From: an uncultured Dermabacteraceae bacterium
GTDB taxonomy: Bacteria > Actinomycetota > Actinomycetes > Actinomycetales > Dermabacteraceae
DNA length: 64,000 bases
Reading direction: 5' to 3'
NCBI GenBank assembly: GCA_946223075.1
Contig: CAMILZ010000009.1
Coordinates: 1-64,000 of the forward strand
This document shows, one piece after another, positions 53,403-61,978 of the stretch (position 1 is its first letter; each line of letters begins with the position of its first letter). The notes beneath the pieces are model-generated. The model ran no database searches. It was not told the origin of the DNA and worked only from the letters and a program-made list of their open reading frames with translations. Both the position numbers and the translations under genes were made by a program.

Positions 53403-54755
53403 CTAGGCTTGCGCGCCGGTCACACGGCGCACGCTGTGGCCCGAAACCTCCGCGAGCCCGAGAAGCTCGATGCGCGCGAGGCTCGTGCGCACCTGGTCAC
53501 GGTCAAGCGCGCATTGCGTGGCAAGCTCCCGCACCCCGATCGCGGAAAAGCGCGGGATCCCATCAAAGACAAGCCGGTCGAGGGGGCCGAGGAGCTCCAC
53601 ATCAAGCGGAAGGGCGCCGGCGGCGTCGGCAGGGCCTTCGGGTCCGACGGTTGCTGAGACTCCCGCCGCTCCCGCGATCATCATCTCGATGTCCTCGACC
53701 CGCGAGATGAGCTGAGCCCCGCGCTCGGCAATGAGCCGGTGGCATCCGCTGCTTTCTGCCGAGGTCACGGGCCCGGGAACCGCGCCCACGGGGAGCGAAA
53801 GCGCATCGGCGTGGGCGGCGGTCGAGAGTGCTCCCGAACGCCAAGCTGCTTCCACCACGATCGTCGCATCGCTCGCCGCCGCGATGAGCCGATTGCGCGA
53901 GAGGAACCTCCACCTTGTTGGCCGCGCCCCGATAGGCGCCTCAGAGAAGAGCCCACCTTCGCCTCGCACGCGCGCGAGGAGCGCGGCGTTGGCGCGCGGG
54001 TAGTAGTCGTCGAGGCCACCGGCGAGATAGGCGACTGTTCCGCCACCTCCCTCGCGCACGCTTCGCGCGGCGAGCGCTCCCGAATGTGCCGCGGCATCGA
54101 TTCCGAGCGCGCCGCCCGAGACCACGCGCACGCCACGCTCCGCGAGGGCTGCGGCAAAGTCGTAGGCGACGCCCGTGCCGTAGCGTGTAGCGCCTCGTGC
54201 CCCGACGAGCGCAATGGCCCGCCTCTCCCCGAGGCCCGCGCGGCCTCCCGCGTGCCACAGGGCGAAAGGCGCGTTGATTCCAAGCGCGCTTAGGCCCGCG
54301 GTCCAGCCCGCTTCACCTGGGCGCACGAGGGAGATGCCCCGTTCACTCGAGCGTTCGAGAACGTTTCGCGCTTCCTCCACACGCGCGCCCCACACCGTCT
54401 TCGCACGCTCGGCGGCTTGCCGCGCGTGTCGGATCCGCATCGATTCGTGCGCCGCAGTCACGTGGAGCCGTTCGACTTCCGGGTCGCACGAGGCTTCCTC
54501 GAGAACCTCGGCGATTTCGCGCACGGAACCCTCGAGGGCAAGGTTCAATGCCTCCACCGGGCCACGCGCGAGCCACAGATATCGAGCGGCTGCGTCGGTG
54601 GATTCGGCAAGGGCGCTCCACGTGGCACGCGCGTGGCAATCGGCCTCCCCTTCCGCGCCGCCCGCAGGAGGCGCGCCGGGCTCCCAAAAGTACCCACGGG
54701 CCTGCCCAGTGCCAGGCTCCGCGACGCGTGAGGTCCTCGAATTCCCGGTGCTCAC
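53403..54755 (-). CDS. dprA: DNA-processing protein DprA
   Basis: DprA loads RecA on incoming single-stranded DNA in natural transformation. The 450-residue protein has the Rossmann-like core with IALVGARGATRYG, VVSGGALGIDAAAHSGAL and the WRFLSRNRLIAAASDATIVVEA block, then a C-terminal winged helix. The first 150 residues are variable. The GTG start overlaps the comM stop (GTGA). Competence genes comEA/comEC are not in the window, so transformation is not shown. Confidence 0.93.
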   Translation of the reverse strand: MSTGNSRTSRVAEPGTGQARGYFWEPGAPPAGGAEGEADCHARATWSALAESTDAAARYLWLARGPVEALNLALEGSVREIAEVLEEASCDPEVERLHVTAAHESMRIRHARQAAERAKTVWGARVEEARNVLERSSERGISLVRPGEAGWTAGLSALGINAPFALWHAGGRAGLGERRAIALVGARGATRYGTGVAYDFAAALAERGVRVVSGGALGIDAAAHSGALAARSVREGGGGTVAYLAGGLDDYYPRANAALLARVRGEGGLFSEAPIGARPTRWRFLSRNRLIAAASDATIVVEAAWRSGALSTAAHADALSLPVGAVPGPVTSAESSGCHRLIAERGAQLISRVEDIEMMIAGAAGVSATVGPEGPADAAGALPLDVELLGPLDRLVFDGIPRFSAIGVRELATQCALDRDQVRTSLARIELLGLAEVSGHSVRRVTGAQA

Positions 54756-56305
54756 GAGGCATCCTCCCCGCGAAGCTCGAGCGCCGTCGCGACATGCGCG
54801 CTCGTGGGGCGCGAGGCGCCTTCAAGGTCTGCGAGGGTCCACGCGACGCGGCGCACGCGGTCGCGGCCCCTCATCGTGAGGCGCCCTCGTTCAACGGCGC
54901 GCACCAAAATCGCCTCGTCGTTTCTTTCGAGCGGCATGTCCTGATCGAGGAACCGCCCGCTCATCTGGGCGTTCACGAAGTAGCCGGTGCCGGCGAGCCT
55001 TCGCTTTTGTGCTTCGCGCGCGGCACACACTCTTTCGCGAATCTCCGCGCTCGATTCCTCACGCGTGGCACCTCCGAGCGAGCGCACGGGCGGAAGCGTG
55101 ATCCTCAGGTCGATGCGGTCGATGATTGGGCCGGAAAGCCTCGCCATGTAGCGTCGACGCTGAAGAGAGGTGCAGCGGCACTGATCACCGCGCGCATCGG
55201 CCCTCCCGCACGGGCAGGGGTTCGCGGCAAGGATGAGTTGGAATGCCGCGGGGTAAGTGGCGACTCCGCGCGTGCGATGAAGGGAAACTTCCCCCGTTTC
55301 GAGGACCTCGCGCAGCGACTCGAGCACTTTCGGCGCAAATTCGGGTGCCTCGTCGAAAAACAGCACTCCCCCGTGGGCGCGTGACACGGCGCCGGGGCTC
55401 GCGAGGTTGCTGCCACCACCAATGATCGAGGCGACACTCGAGGTGTGATGCGGCGCGATGAACGGTGCTTCGTGTACGAGCCCGCGCGTGGCATCGAAGT
55501 CTCCCGCGATTGAGGCGAGTGCACTGAGTTCGAGGGCACGCTCGGGTTCAAGCGGAGGGAGGATGCTCGGAAGGCGCGAGGCAATCATGCTTTTGCCCGC
55601 GCCGGGCGGTCCGAGCAGGAGCATGTGGTGTCCCCCGGCCGCGGCAATCTCCGCGGCCTCGCGCCCGCGCTTTTGGCCCTTGACGTCGAGGAAGTCGGGG
55701 CGCTCTCGCGTATCGCCGTCGACGTCGCCAACGCGGCCGGCCTCTCCCGAGCTCTCCTGCAGTTCAAACAGGCCGCGGCGCGACCATTCGGCCTTGCCGC
55801 CGAGGGCCGTGATCACTTCACCGAGGTGCCGCGCCGAGCGTACTTCGATCTCGGGCACGAGCCGCGCCTCGTCGGCATTCGCCTCGGCGACAACGACCCT
55901 TCCAACCCCCATCTTCGCCGCTGCGAGCACGGCCGGAAGAATCCCCGGGACTGGCCTGAGGCTCCCGTCGAGGGCAAGCTCGGCAAGAAAGAGCGTGCTC
56001 TCAAGGTTCCCCGGCGGAAGCACGCCCTTCGCCGCAAGGGTCGCGACGGCGATGGGAAGATCGAAACCCGAACCGCTCTTTTTCATCCATGCGGGCGACA
56101 GGTTCACGGTCACTTTCTTTTCCCCGACGGCGTGGCCGGCGTTGGCGCACGCGCTCTTGACACGTTCTCGCGCCTGAAGGGTCGAGGAATCGGGAAGCCC
56201 CACGATCACAAAGGCGGGAAGCCCCCGGCTCATTTCGCATTCGACCTCGACGAGGCGCCCCTCGAGGCCCCACAGGCTCATGCCGAGCACCCGCGCAACG
56301 CTCAT
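54752..56305 (-). CDS. comM: YifB/ComM family Mg-chelatase-like AAA ATPase
   Basis: ComM is a hexameric helicase that promotes branch migration of transformed DNA in some bacteria. The 517-residue protein has an N-terminal Lon-like domain (ARVLGMSLWGLEGRLVEVE), Walker A GPPGAGKS near residue 215, the FDEAPEF Walker B region, zinc-binding-type cysteines in CPCGRADARGDQCRC and a C-terminal helical part. The ATG overlaps the yraN stop (ATGA). Confidence 0.94.
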   Translation of the reverse strand: MSVARVLGMSLWGLEGRLVEVECEMSRGLPAFVIVGLPDSSTLQARERVKSACANAGHAVGEKKVTVNLSPAWMKKSGSGFDLPIAVATLAAKGVLPPGNLESTLFLAELALDGSLRPVPGILPAVLAAAKMGVGRVVVAEANADEARLVPEIEVRSARHLGEVITALGGKAEWSRRGLFELQESSGEAGRVGDVDGDTRERPDFLDVKGQKRGREAAEIAAAGGHHMLLLGPPGAGKSMIASRLPSILPPLEPERALELSALASIAGDFDATRGLVHEAPFIAPHHTSSVASIIGGGSNLASPGAVSRAHGGVLFFDEAPEFAPKVLESLREVLETGEVSLHRTRGVATYPAAFQLILAANPCPCGRADARGDQCRCTSLQRRRYMARLSGPIIDRIDLRITLPPVRSLGGATREESSAEIRERVCAAREAQKRRLAGTGYFVNAQMSGRFLDQDMPLERNDEAILVRAVERGRLTMRGRDRVRRVAWTLADLEGASRPTSAHVATALELRGEDAS

Positions 56306-56700
56306 GCGCCCACCGCCTTGAGGTGCGTGTACTCGACGTTCCCGCCGGGCATCATGAAGACCCCAAAAGCATCGAGCCGGACTCCGCAATGCTGGGGGCT
56401 CCGCTCGAGGAAGTAGGCACCGATCATGGTGCGAAGCCTCTTCACCTTGCGTTCATCGACCGCGCTCACGGCCGAGCCCATCACGAGGCTCCGCCTCGTT
56501 TTCACCTCGATAAACACGAGGGTGTCGCCGTCGCGGGCGACGATGTCGATTTCGCCGTGGCGCGTGCGGAAGTTCCGCTCGAGAATTTCGTAGCCCGAGC
56601 GCACGAGAATGTCGGCGGCGATCTCTTCGCCGAGGTTGCCTAGTTTCTTCGTGGGGAGCGTGTCGGCACCGCGCGTGTCGATCCCTGTCGTGATTGTCAT
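56302..56700 (-). CDS. UPF0102 family endonuclease-like protein YraN
   Basis: A 132-residue protein with the restriction-endonuclease-like motif of UPF0102: GNLGEEIAADILVRSGYEILERN, then HGEIDIVARDGDTLVFIEVKTRR with the E-D-ExK residues. The C-terminal stretch RLDAFGVFM is also conserved. The stop overlaps comM. Its function is not settled. Confidence 0.88.
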   Translation of the reverse strand: MTITTGIDTRGADTLPTKKLGNLGEEIAADILVRSGYEILERNFRTRHGEIDIVARDGDTLVFIEVKTRRSLVMGSAVSAVDERKVKRLRTMIGAYFLERSPQHCGVRLDAFGVFMMPGGNVEYTHLKAVGA

Positions 56701-56789
56701 GCCTCACACGATGCCGAATCTCCGCATCGGTGTCAGGGGCCGACCGGCGGATTGTGGACGAGCGCCCCCTGTGGAGCGCGCGCCGCCGC

Positions 56790-57089
56790 CTACAGGTCGA
56801 ACGCGGACTTCTCGAGCTCTTCGACGTTGACGTCCTTGAACGTGAGTACGCGAACGGAACGCACAAATCGGGATGTGCGGTGCACGTCCCACACCCACGC
56901 ATCCGCGAGGTTCAGTTCGTAAAACACCTCACCGCCCGCGTGCTGGACGTGCACGTCGACCTGGTTGGCGAGGTAGAGGCGGCGCTCGGTTTCGACCCGG
57001 TACGCGTACGTGCCCACGACGTCGCGGTATTCGCGGTACAGCTGGAGCTCCATGTCGGCCTCGTAGGCGTCGAGATCATGCACGTTCAT
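56790..57089 (-). CDS. DUF2469 family protein
   Basis: A 99-residue protein of the DUF2469 family, found between rnhB and yraN in actinobacteria. Conserved parts are YEADMELQLYREYRDVVGTY and RRLYLANQVDV, with the FYELNLADAWVWDV block. The ATG has a GAGGGAG site. No membrane segment or signal peptide is present. Its function is unknown. Confidence 0.88.
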   Translation of the reverse strand: MNVHDLDAYEADMELQLYREYRDVVGTYAYRVETERRLYLANQVDVHVQHAGGEVFYELNLADAWVWDVHRTSRFVRSVRVLTFKDVNVEELEKSAFDL

Positions 57090-57159
57090 GTAGCTATCTC
57101 CCTCACGTCGCACATCGTTCTCTTCATGCGGAAACGCGCGGCTTCCGCAAAAATCAAGA

Positions 57160-57933
57160 TTACAGCGGCAGATCGAGTACTTGCTGCTCAGCGGGCACAA
57201 GGTTCCAGCTTGCGCGGTGCTCCTCGTGGAGGCCCAGCTGCACAATCGCCTCACGGTGGGCCTTGGAGCCATACCCCTTGTTGCCTGCCCAGCCGTATCC
57301 TTGCGCTTCGGCATCGAGGGCGGCCATGTGTCGGTCACGCGCGACCTTCGCAAGAATGCTCGCAGCCGCGACGGACACGCACGTTTGATCGGCCTTGATG
57401 ACAACCTCGAGGGGGCATCCGAGTGGCGCGGCAAGCCCGCGCGTCAGGTAGTCGAGATTCCCGTCGAGAATCACGCCGGCGAGCGGCACAGCAAGCACCT
57501 CGCGTGTCGCCTCGAGCGCGCGAGTCGCCGCGAGGGTCAGTGCCCGGGAGATACCGTGCTCGTCAATCTCTCGGGCGCGTGCGGTTCCGACGCTTGCCGG
57601 GCACACCTCGTTCCTGCACTGGGAAATCGGGCCGAGCGGAAGCGGTATCGACGTGCCCTCGCCCGCGAGAGCCACAAAGAAGGCCTCGCGCTTTTTCGGG
57701 CTGAGAAGCTTAGAATCCTTGAGCCCCGAGGGAAGCTCAGCGGGCGTCGGAACCCCACCTTCCGCGCGCTCGCACCGAAGAGCGAAAGCACCGACCGCCA
57801 CGGGACCGGCGAGGGCACCACGCCCCACTTCGTCGAGCCCGATCACCGCGCACGAGGTGGCTTCGGGCCGGGCATCAAAAAAGGCTCCGGCGAGGCGCAG
57901 TTCGCGCTCGGGAGTGGCGCTGGGGCTCGGCAT
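57160..57933 (-). CDS. rnhB: Ribonuclease HII
   Basis: RNase HII removes ribonucleotides from DNA and RNA primers. The 257-residue protein has the catalytic DE motif in VIGLDEVGRGALAGPVAVG near residue 33, the second Asp in VILDGNLDYL and the third in IKADQTCVSVAAASILAKV. The start is ATG 57933 or GTG 57942. It follows the signal peptidase gene by about 16 bases. Two recurrent words lie close by, one inside this gene and one inside lepB. Confidence 0.95.
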   Translation of the reverse strand: MPSPSATPERELRLAGAFFDARPEATSCAVIGLDEVGRGALAGPVAVGAFALRCERAEGGVPTPAELPSGLKDSKLLSPKKREAFFVALAGEGTSIPLPLGPISQCRNEVCPASVGTARAREIDEHGISRALTLAATRALEATREVLAVPLAGVILDGNLDYLTRGLAAPLGCPLEVVIKADQTCVSVAAASILAKVARDRHMAALDAEAQGYGWAGNKGYGSKAHREAIVQLGLHEEHRASWNLVPAEQQVLDLPL

Positions 57934-57949
57934 ACGGCTCACGCACTAC

Positions 57950-58804
57950 TTACGCGGCGAGCGCGTGGCGCGGGAGGGAATCCGGTCGCACAGCTCCGAC
58001 GCTTGCTGAGCTCTCGGCGCCGTTCACCTTTTCAAAGACCTTCTCGCCATCGCCGAGGGTGCTCCAGCGATCGAACGGGAGGAACAGCAACACTGCCTTG
58101 CCGGTGACCTCCGATTCGTCGACGAAAGGTTCTTCGCCTCGGGCGTAATGCTCGGAGGAATCGGCGCTGTTGAAGCGGTTATCGCCCATGACCCACAGTT
58201 TGCCTTCGGGGATCGTGACGTCGAACGACACCTGGCACGCGCCGTTGCCGGGGACGATGTAGGTTTCGTCGAGCTCGACACCGTTGACGGTCATCGCGCC
58301 GCCGCGCTCCTTGCACACGATGTGATCACCTCCCTTGCCGATGAGGCGTTTGACGAGGTGGTTCTCGGTGGGGTCGGGGGCGAGACCCACGTAGCTGAGG
58401 GCTTTCGAAATTTGCTCCCCGGTCGTGAGTGGCCTCTCGGAGTTTCCCCCCACCCAGTTGCCCGGATCTTGGAAAACGATGACGTCCCCGCGCTGGAGGT
58501 CGAGAATGCCCGGGTGCAGCTTGGAGACGAGGATCTTGTCGTCTTCCAAGAGAGTCGGGTGCATCGATGCCGAAGGGATGAAGAACGGCTGCACGAGGAA
58601 AGTCTTGATGAGCACGGCCACGATGAGTGCCACGACGATCGTGATCGTCCAGTCAAGGAGTGAGACGAGAGCGCCACTCCTTGTGCCGCGCGCATGTCCG
58701 GCCGCGCGGTGCGTGGGTGCCTCGACGGCATCGACGGCACCGGGTGCGGTCGACGATTCTCCCTTGTCGGGGGCCACGGGGGTGGAGTTTTCGTGCTCAG
58801 ACAT
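57950..58804 (-). CDS. lepB: Signal peptidase I (second copy)
   Basis: Signal peptidase I cuts signal peptides from exported proteins outside the membrane. The 284-residue protein has a 60-residue polar N-terminus, one membrane segment (DWTITIVVALIVAVLIKTFLV), the catalytic serine in PSASMHPTL and the lysine in HLVKRLIGKGGD, then the GDNRFNSADS block. The start ATG with a TGGAG site lies 10 bases after the first lepB copy. Two lepB copies in tandem suggest division of substrates. Confidence 0.93.
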   Translation of the reverse strand: MSEHENSTPVAPDKGESSTAPGAVDAVEAPTHRAAGHARGTRSGALVSLLDWTITIVVALIVAVLIKTFLVQPFFIPSASMHPTLLEDDKILVSKLHPGILDLQRGDVIVFQDPGNWVGGNSERPLTTGEQISKALSYVGLAPDPTENHLVKRLIGKGGDHIVCKERGGAMTVNGVELDETYIVPGNGACQVSFDVTIPEGKLWVMGDNRFNSADSSEHYARGEEPFVDESEVTGKAVLLFLPFDRWSTLGDGEKVFEKVNGAESSASVGAVRPDSLPRHALAA

Positions 58805-58814
58805 CTGCTCCAGT

Positions 58815-59384
58815 CTAGTGGGAGATGTCCCGCCCATCGGTGAGGGGCCACACGACACGCGTCACGCCCCCCTGCGTGCGTTTCAGGGGCACCATGCCAC
58901 CGCCGGGATCGCCGAGATGGTTACGCGAATCGGAGGAATTGTCGCGGTTGTCGCCGAGCAGGAACATGCGCCCTTCGGGCACGGCAACGTCAAAGTCGAT
59001 CGCGCTCGCGCGCGCGAGGGAGGCGGGGAGGTAGGGCTCGTCGAGGGCATGCCCGTTCACCTCGAGCCGGCCATCATCGGTGCAGCAGCGCACCCGGTCA
59101 CCGCCCACGCCGATGACGCGCTTGACCCAGTAGCGGGAGGAGCCCCCGAAGTAGCCTTCGCCGTCAAAAACGACGACGCTGCCGCGCTCCGCGGTTCCAC
59201 GCGTGTGGCGATCCACGAGGATGTACTCCCCCGCCTTGAGTGTGGGGGCCATCGAGTCGCTCGGCACGTGGTAGGTCTGCACGACGAAGTGCCGCACGCC
59301 GACAACAGCGAGGAGCACAATGCATAAAGCCGCGGCGATCACCCACACGAGGGGCGACCGCCGCGGCCGAGATTGAGGTGGCAA
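58815..59384 (-). CDS. lepB: Signal peptidase I (first copy)
   Basis: A 189-residue type I signal peptidase. It has an N-terminal membrane segment (VIAAALCIVLLAVVGVRHFVV), the catalytic serine in PSDSMAPTL, the lysine in YWVKRVIGVGGD and the GDNRDNSSDSRNHLG block. It is shorter than its neighbour, from which it differs clearly, so the duplication is old. The start is a TTG nine bases after rplS with a weak site; a GTG further in would remove basic residues before the membrane segment. Confidence 0.9.
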   Translation of the reverse strand: MPPQSRPRRSPLVWVIAAALCIVLLAVVGVRHFVVQTYHVPSDSMAPTLKAGEYILVDRHTRGTAERGSVVVFDGEGYFGGSSRYWVKRVIGVGGDRVRCCTDDGRLEVNGHALDEPYLPASLARASAIDFDVAVPEGRMFLLGDNRDNSSDSRNHLGDPGGGMVPLKRTQGGVTRVVWPLTDGRDISH

Positions 59385-59392
59385 AGTGCGAC

Positions 59393-59743
59393 TCAGGAGT
59401 GCTCGCGCTTCTCGCGGATGCGAGCCTTCTTGCCGGTGAGGCCACGCAGGTAGTAGAGCTTTGCGCGGCGAACGTCACCGCGGGACACGACCTCGATCTT
59501 GTCGATCGTGGGGGCGTGCACCGGGAACACGCGCTCGACACCAACGCCGAACGACACCTTGCGGACGCGGAAGGTTTCCTTGATGCCGCCACCCTTGCGG
59601 GCGATGACGTAACCCTGGAACACCTGGATACGCGAGCGGTTACCCTCGACGACCTTCACGTGCACCTTGACGTTGTCGCCAGCACGGAACTCAGGGACGT
59701 CGCTCTTGAGGTGAGCCGCATCGAGTTCATCGAACTTCTGCAT
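59393..59743 (-). CDS. rplS: 50S ribosomal protein L19
   Basis: L19 lies at the 30S-50S interface. The 116-residue protein has the core FRAGDNVKVHVKVVEGNRSR and GGGIKETFRVRKVSFGVGVERVFPVHAP in two shorter parts. The gene is preceded by 282 bases with no gene, which should hold its promoter and leader, and is followed by the two signal peptidase genes. Confidence 0.98.
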   Translation of the reverse strand: MQKFDELDAAHLKSDVPEFRAGDNVKVHVKVVEGNRSRIQVFQGYVIARKGGGIKETFRVRKVSFGVGVERVFPVHAPTIDKIEVVSRGDVRRAKLYYLRGLTGKKARIREKREHS

Positions 59744-60025
59744 GAGTTTTCTCCTGCCTCCCGCCCCGGGTCGGACGGCGAATGGTTTACCCCCTGGCGG
59801 CGGAACAAGCCCGCCGAGGGCGTCTGTGAATCATTCAAAGTGTGCCGGGCCTCTGGCCGCCATTCCGGTGGCGACGGATCTGCCCTGTTGCTTCATGCCG
59901 AAACCCCCCGAGGCAGGTCACGGCGCAACACGCACGGTCATCCATTCTGCCACTGCTCTAAGCGGCACGCAATAAGATATGCGGCGACAAAGTGTGCGAG
60001 GTCGCTCGCACGAAAGGAGCCTTAC

Positions 60026-60652
60026 GTGAACGAGAACGACAGCCGCGCCCCCGAGCAGCCTGGAGGATCGCACCGAGCGGCATCACACGACGGCCTCACG
60101 CGCGCGGAGGCCCGAACATTCGTCGAGCATTCCACGAAAGAGCACTTCTCAAACCTCGTCTCGTTCGTGCTCGTCCTGCTCGCGCCAGCCGCACTGTTTT
60201 GGGCTCTCGCCCTCCTTCCGTCGACCGCGGAGGATCCCGCACTCTCGACGATCGTGGGGCTCGTCATTGCGCTCATCCTTGTGATCGCAGGCCTCGTTGT
60301 GCACTTCGTCGTACCGCGTAGACGCCACGGCGTTCTCGAGGCAGTCGAGGGAGGCCATGTTGAGCCAACCCTCGAGTCGGCAAAGGTCGCGAAGGCCCAC
60401 AGAGTGAAGTCCAAACCCCTCAACGCCGTTCTCATCGGGGTTGGCATTCTTGCCGTTCTTGCGGCTCTCGCCTTCGCGGCTCACGCTTTCCTCTCCGGCG
60501 ATCTCGTTTCCCGGATCTTCCTCGATATCGGCTGTGCCTTTGGCTTCGCGGCGGTCAGCTTCGCCGCGTTCTACTGGCCGTTCACGACGCGCCGGCTCGC
60601 GCGGCACCTCGGCGCGCAGCAGCACCCTGTCGACGATCCCGAAGAAAACTAA
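60026..60652 (+). CDS. Multi-pass membrane protein of unknown function
   Basis: A 208-residue protein with four hydrophobic segments (FSNLVSFVLVLLAPAALFWALALL, TIVGLVIALILVIAGLVVHFVV in two parts, AVLIGVGILAVLAALAFAAHAFL, and GCAFGFAAVSFAAFYWPF). The first 35 residues and the loop between segments 2 and 3 are polar. I do not recognise a family. The GTG start has an AAAGGAG site. It is on the opposite strand to its neighbours rplS and trmD and convergent with trmD (9-base gap). Confidence 0.6.
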   Translation: MNENDSRAPEQPGGSHRAASHDGLTRAEARTFVEHSTKEHFSNLVSFVLVLLAPAALFWALALLPSTAEDPALSTIVGLVIALILVIAGLVVHFVVPRRRHGVLEAVEGGHVEPTLESAKVAKAHRVKSKPLNAVLIGVGILAVLAALAFAAHAFLSGDLVSRIFLDIGCAFGFAAVSFAAFYWPFTTRRLARHLGAQQHPVDDPEEN

Positions 60653-60661
60653 GAAGCTCTG

Positions 60662-61405
60662 TTACTCGGGGACTTGCGATCCCTCAAGGAGGTCCGGCCT
60701 TCGCTCCGCCGTGCGCTCGAGGGAGCGCTCGCGCCGCCACGTCTCGATACGCGCGTGGTGGCCGCTCAAAAGCACCTCGGGCACTTCACGCTGCACCCCG
60801 TCGGGTGAGGTCCAGCTCGCGGGCTTCGTGTAGATCGGGTACTCGAGGAGACCGCTCGTGTGAGACTCCTCGACGATCGATTCGGGGTTGCCAAGAACCC
60901 CCGGCACGAGCCTCACGATCGCCTCGGTCATCGCGAGCACCGCTACCTCTCCCCCGTTGAGCACGTAGTCCCCGAGTGAGCTGAGGGCGACGCGCACGCC
61001 CTGATCGGCGAGGTATTCGTACACGCGCTCGTCGATGCCCTCGTAGCGGCCGCAGGCAAAGATGAGCCATGGCTCCGTGCTTCGCTCTTCCGCGGCACGC
61101 TGCGTGAACGGCTCACCTGCAGGATTTGGGAAAATCACGAGCGGTGAGGTGAGGGCACCGTCGGACTCCCTCTCCTCCGAGCCGAGCACATCCGCGAAGG
61201 CTTCCGCCCACGGCTCGGGCTTCATGACCATGCCGGCACCGCCTCCCACGGGGGTGTCGTCAACCGTGTTGTGGCGATCGTGCGTGTAATCGCGAAGGTT
61301 GTGCACGCGAAGGTCCACGAGTCCATCCTTGCGGGCCTTGCCGATGAGAGAAAGCTCGAGCGGGGCGAGATACTCGGGGAAGATCGTAATGACGTCGATA
61401 CGCAC
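60662..61405 (-). CDS. trmD: tRNA (guanine(37)-N1)-methyltransferase
   Basis: TrmD methylates G37 of tRNAs that read CNN and some others, and prevents frameshifting. The 247-residue SPOUT enzyme has the trefoil-knot residues in CGRYEGIDERV and LSSLGDYVLNGGEVA and the catalytic aspartate region VDDTPVGGGAGMV. It lies 6 bases after rimM, so the two are one unit. Confidence 0.96.
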   Translation of the reverse strand: MRIDVITIFPEYLAPLELSLIGKARKDGLVDLRVHNLRDYTHDRHNTVDDTPVGGGAGMVMKPEPWAEAFADVLGSEERESDGALTSPLVIFPNPAGEPFTQRAAEERSTEPWLIFACGRYEGIDERVYEYLADQGVRVALSSLGDYVLNGGEVAVLAMTEAIVRLVPGVLGNPESIVEESHTSGLLEYPIYTKPASWTSPDGVQREVPEVLLSGHHARIETWRRERSLERTAERRPDLLEGSQVPE

Positions 61406-61411
61406 GCCGAC

Positions 61412-61978
61412 CTAGCCTTCCGCCCCGTCGCGCTCGCTCAGCGCGTTTTCGGGATCGAAGAGTCCACCGGGCGGGTCCGCGAGAACAACCCCGTTCTCGA
61501 GATCGACTTCGGGCACGAGTTCTTCCACGAACGGGAGCATAACCTTGCGACCATCACTCGCACGCACGAGGAGAAGATCCTGCGCCGGATAGTGATCGAG
61601 CCCGATCACGGTGCCGAGAACGCGACCATCATCCGTGCGCACCTCGAGCCCCTTGAGTTCCTCGGGATACCAGGCATCGGGATCCTCCTCGAACTCCTCC
61701 TCGCGGTCGAGCTCGAGCGTCAGATCCGCACCGCGAAGCGCCTCCGCGGCCGTGCGGCCTTGCACTTCGGCGAACTTCGCGTACCAACGCCCCTGCTGCA
61801 CACGCGTCGAGGTGAGCGTGAGGCGCGCAGGCCCGCCTTCGGCACCCTCCACGTCAAACTCGGCACCCCTCACGAGGCGCTCCTCGGGGATGTCGGTGCG
61901 CACGAGGAGCGATACCTCACCCTTGAGGCCGTGGGCTTTACCGATCGTGCCCACAACGACGGTGACCGTTTCACTCAC
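61412..61978 (-). CDS. rimM: Ribosome maturation factor RimM
   Basis: RimM binds S19 and helps 30S head maturation. The 188-residue protein has the N-terminal beta-barrel with VVVGTIGKAHGLKGEVSLLV and the PRC-barrel with GLEVRTDDGRVLGTVIGLDHYPAQD (shorter parts). The GTG at 61978 overlaps the preceding lipoprotein stop by 8 bases. Two further GTG codons at 61990 and 61993 are possible starts. It is followed by trmD. Confidence 0.93.
   Translation of the reverse strand: MSETVTVVVGTIGKAHGLKGEVSLLVRTDIPEERLVRGAEFDVEGAEGGPARLTLTSTRVQQGRWYAKFAEVQGRTAAEALRGADLTLELDREEEFEEDPDAWYPEELKGLEVRTDDGRVLGTVIGLDHYPAQDLLLVRASDGRKVMLPFVEELVPEVDLENGVVLADPPGGLFDPENALSERDGAEG

Noticed and set aside
53403..56305. 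dprA and comM as proof of a natural transformation system
   Set aside because: Both genes are kept in many bacteria not known to be competent, and no uptake or pilus genes are in the window.
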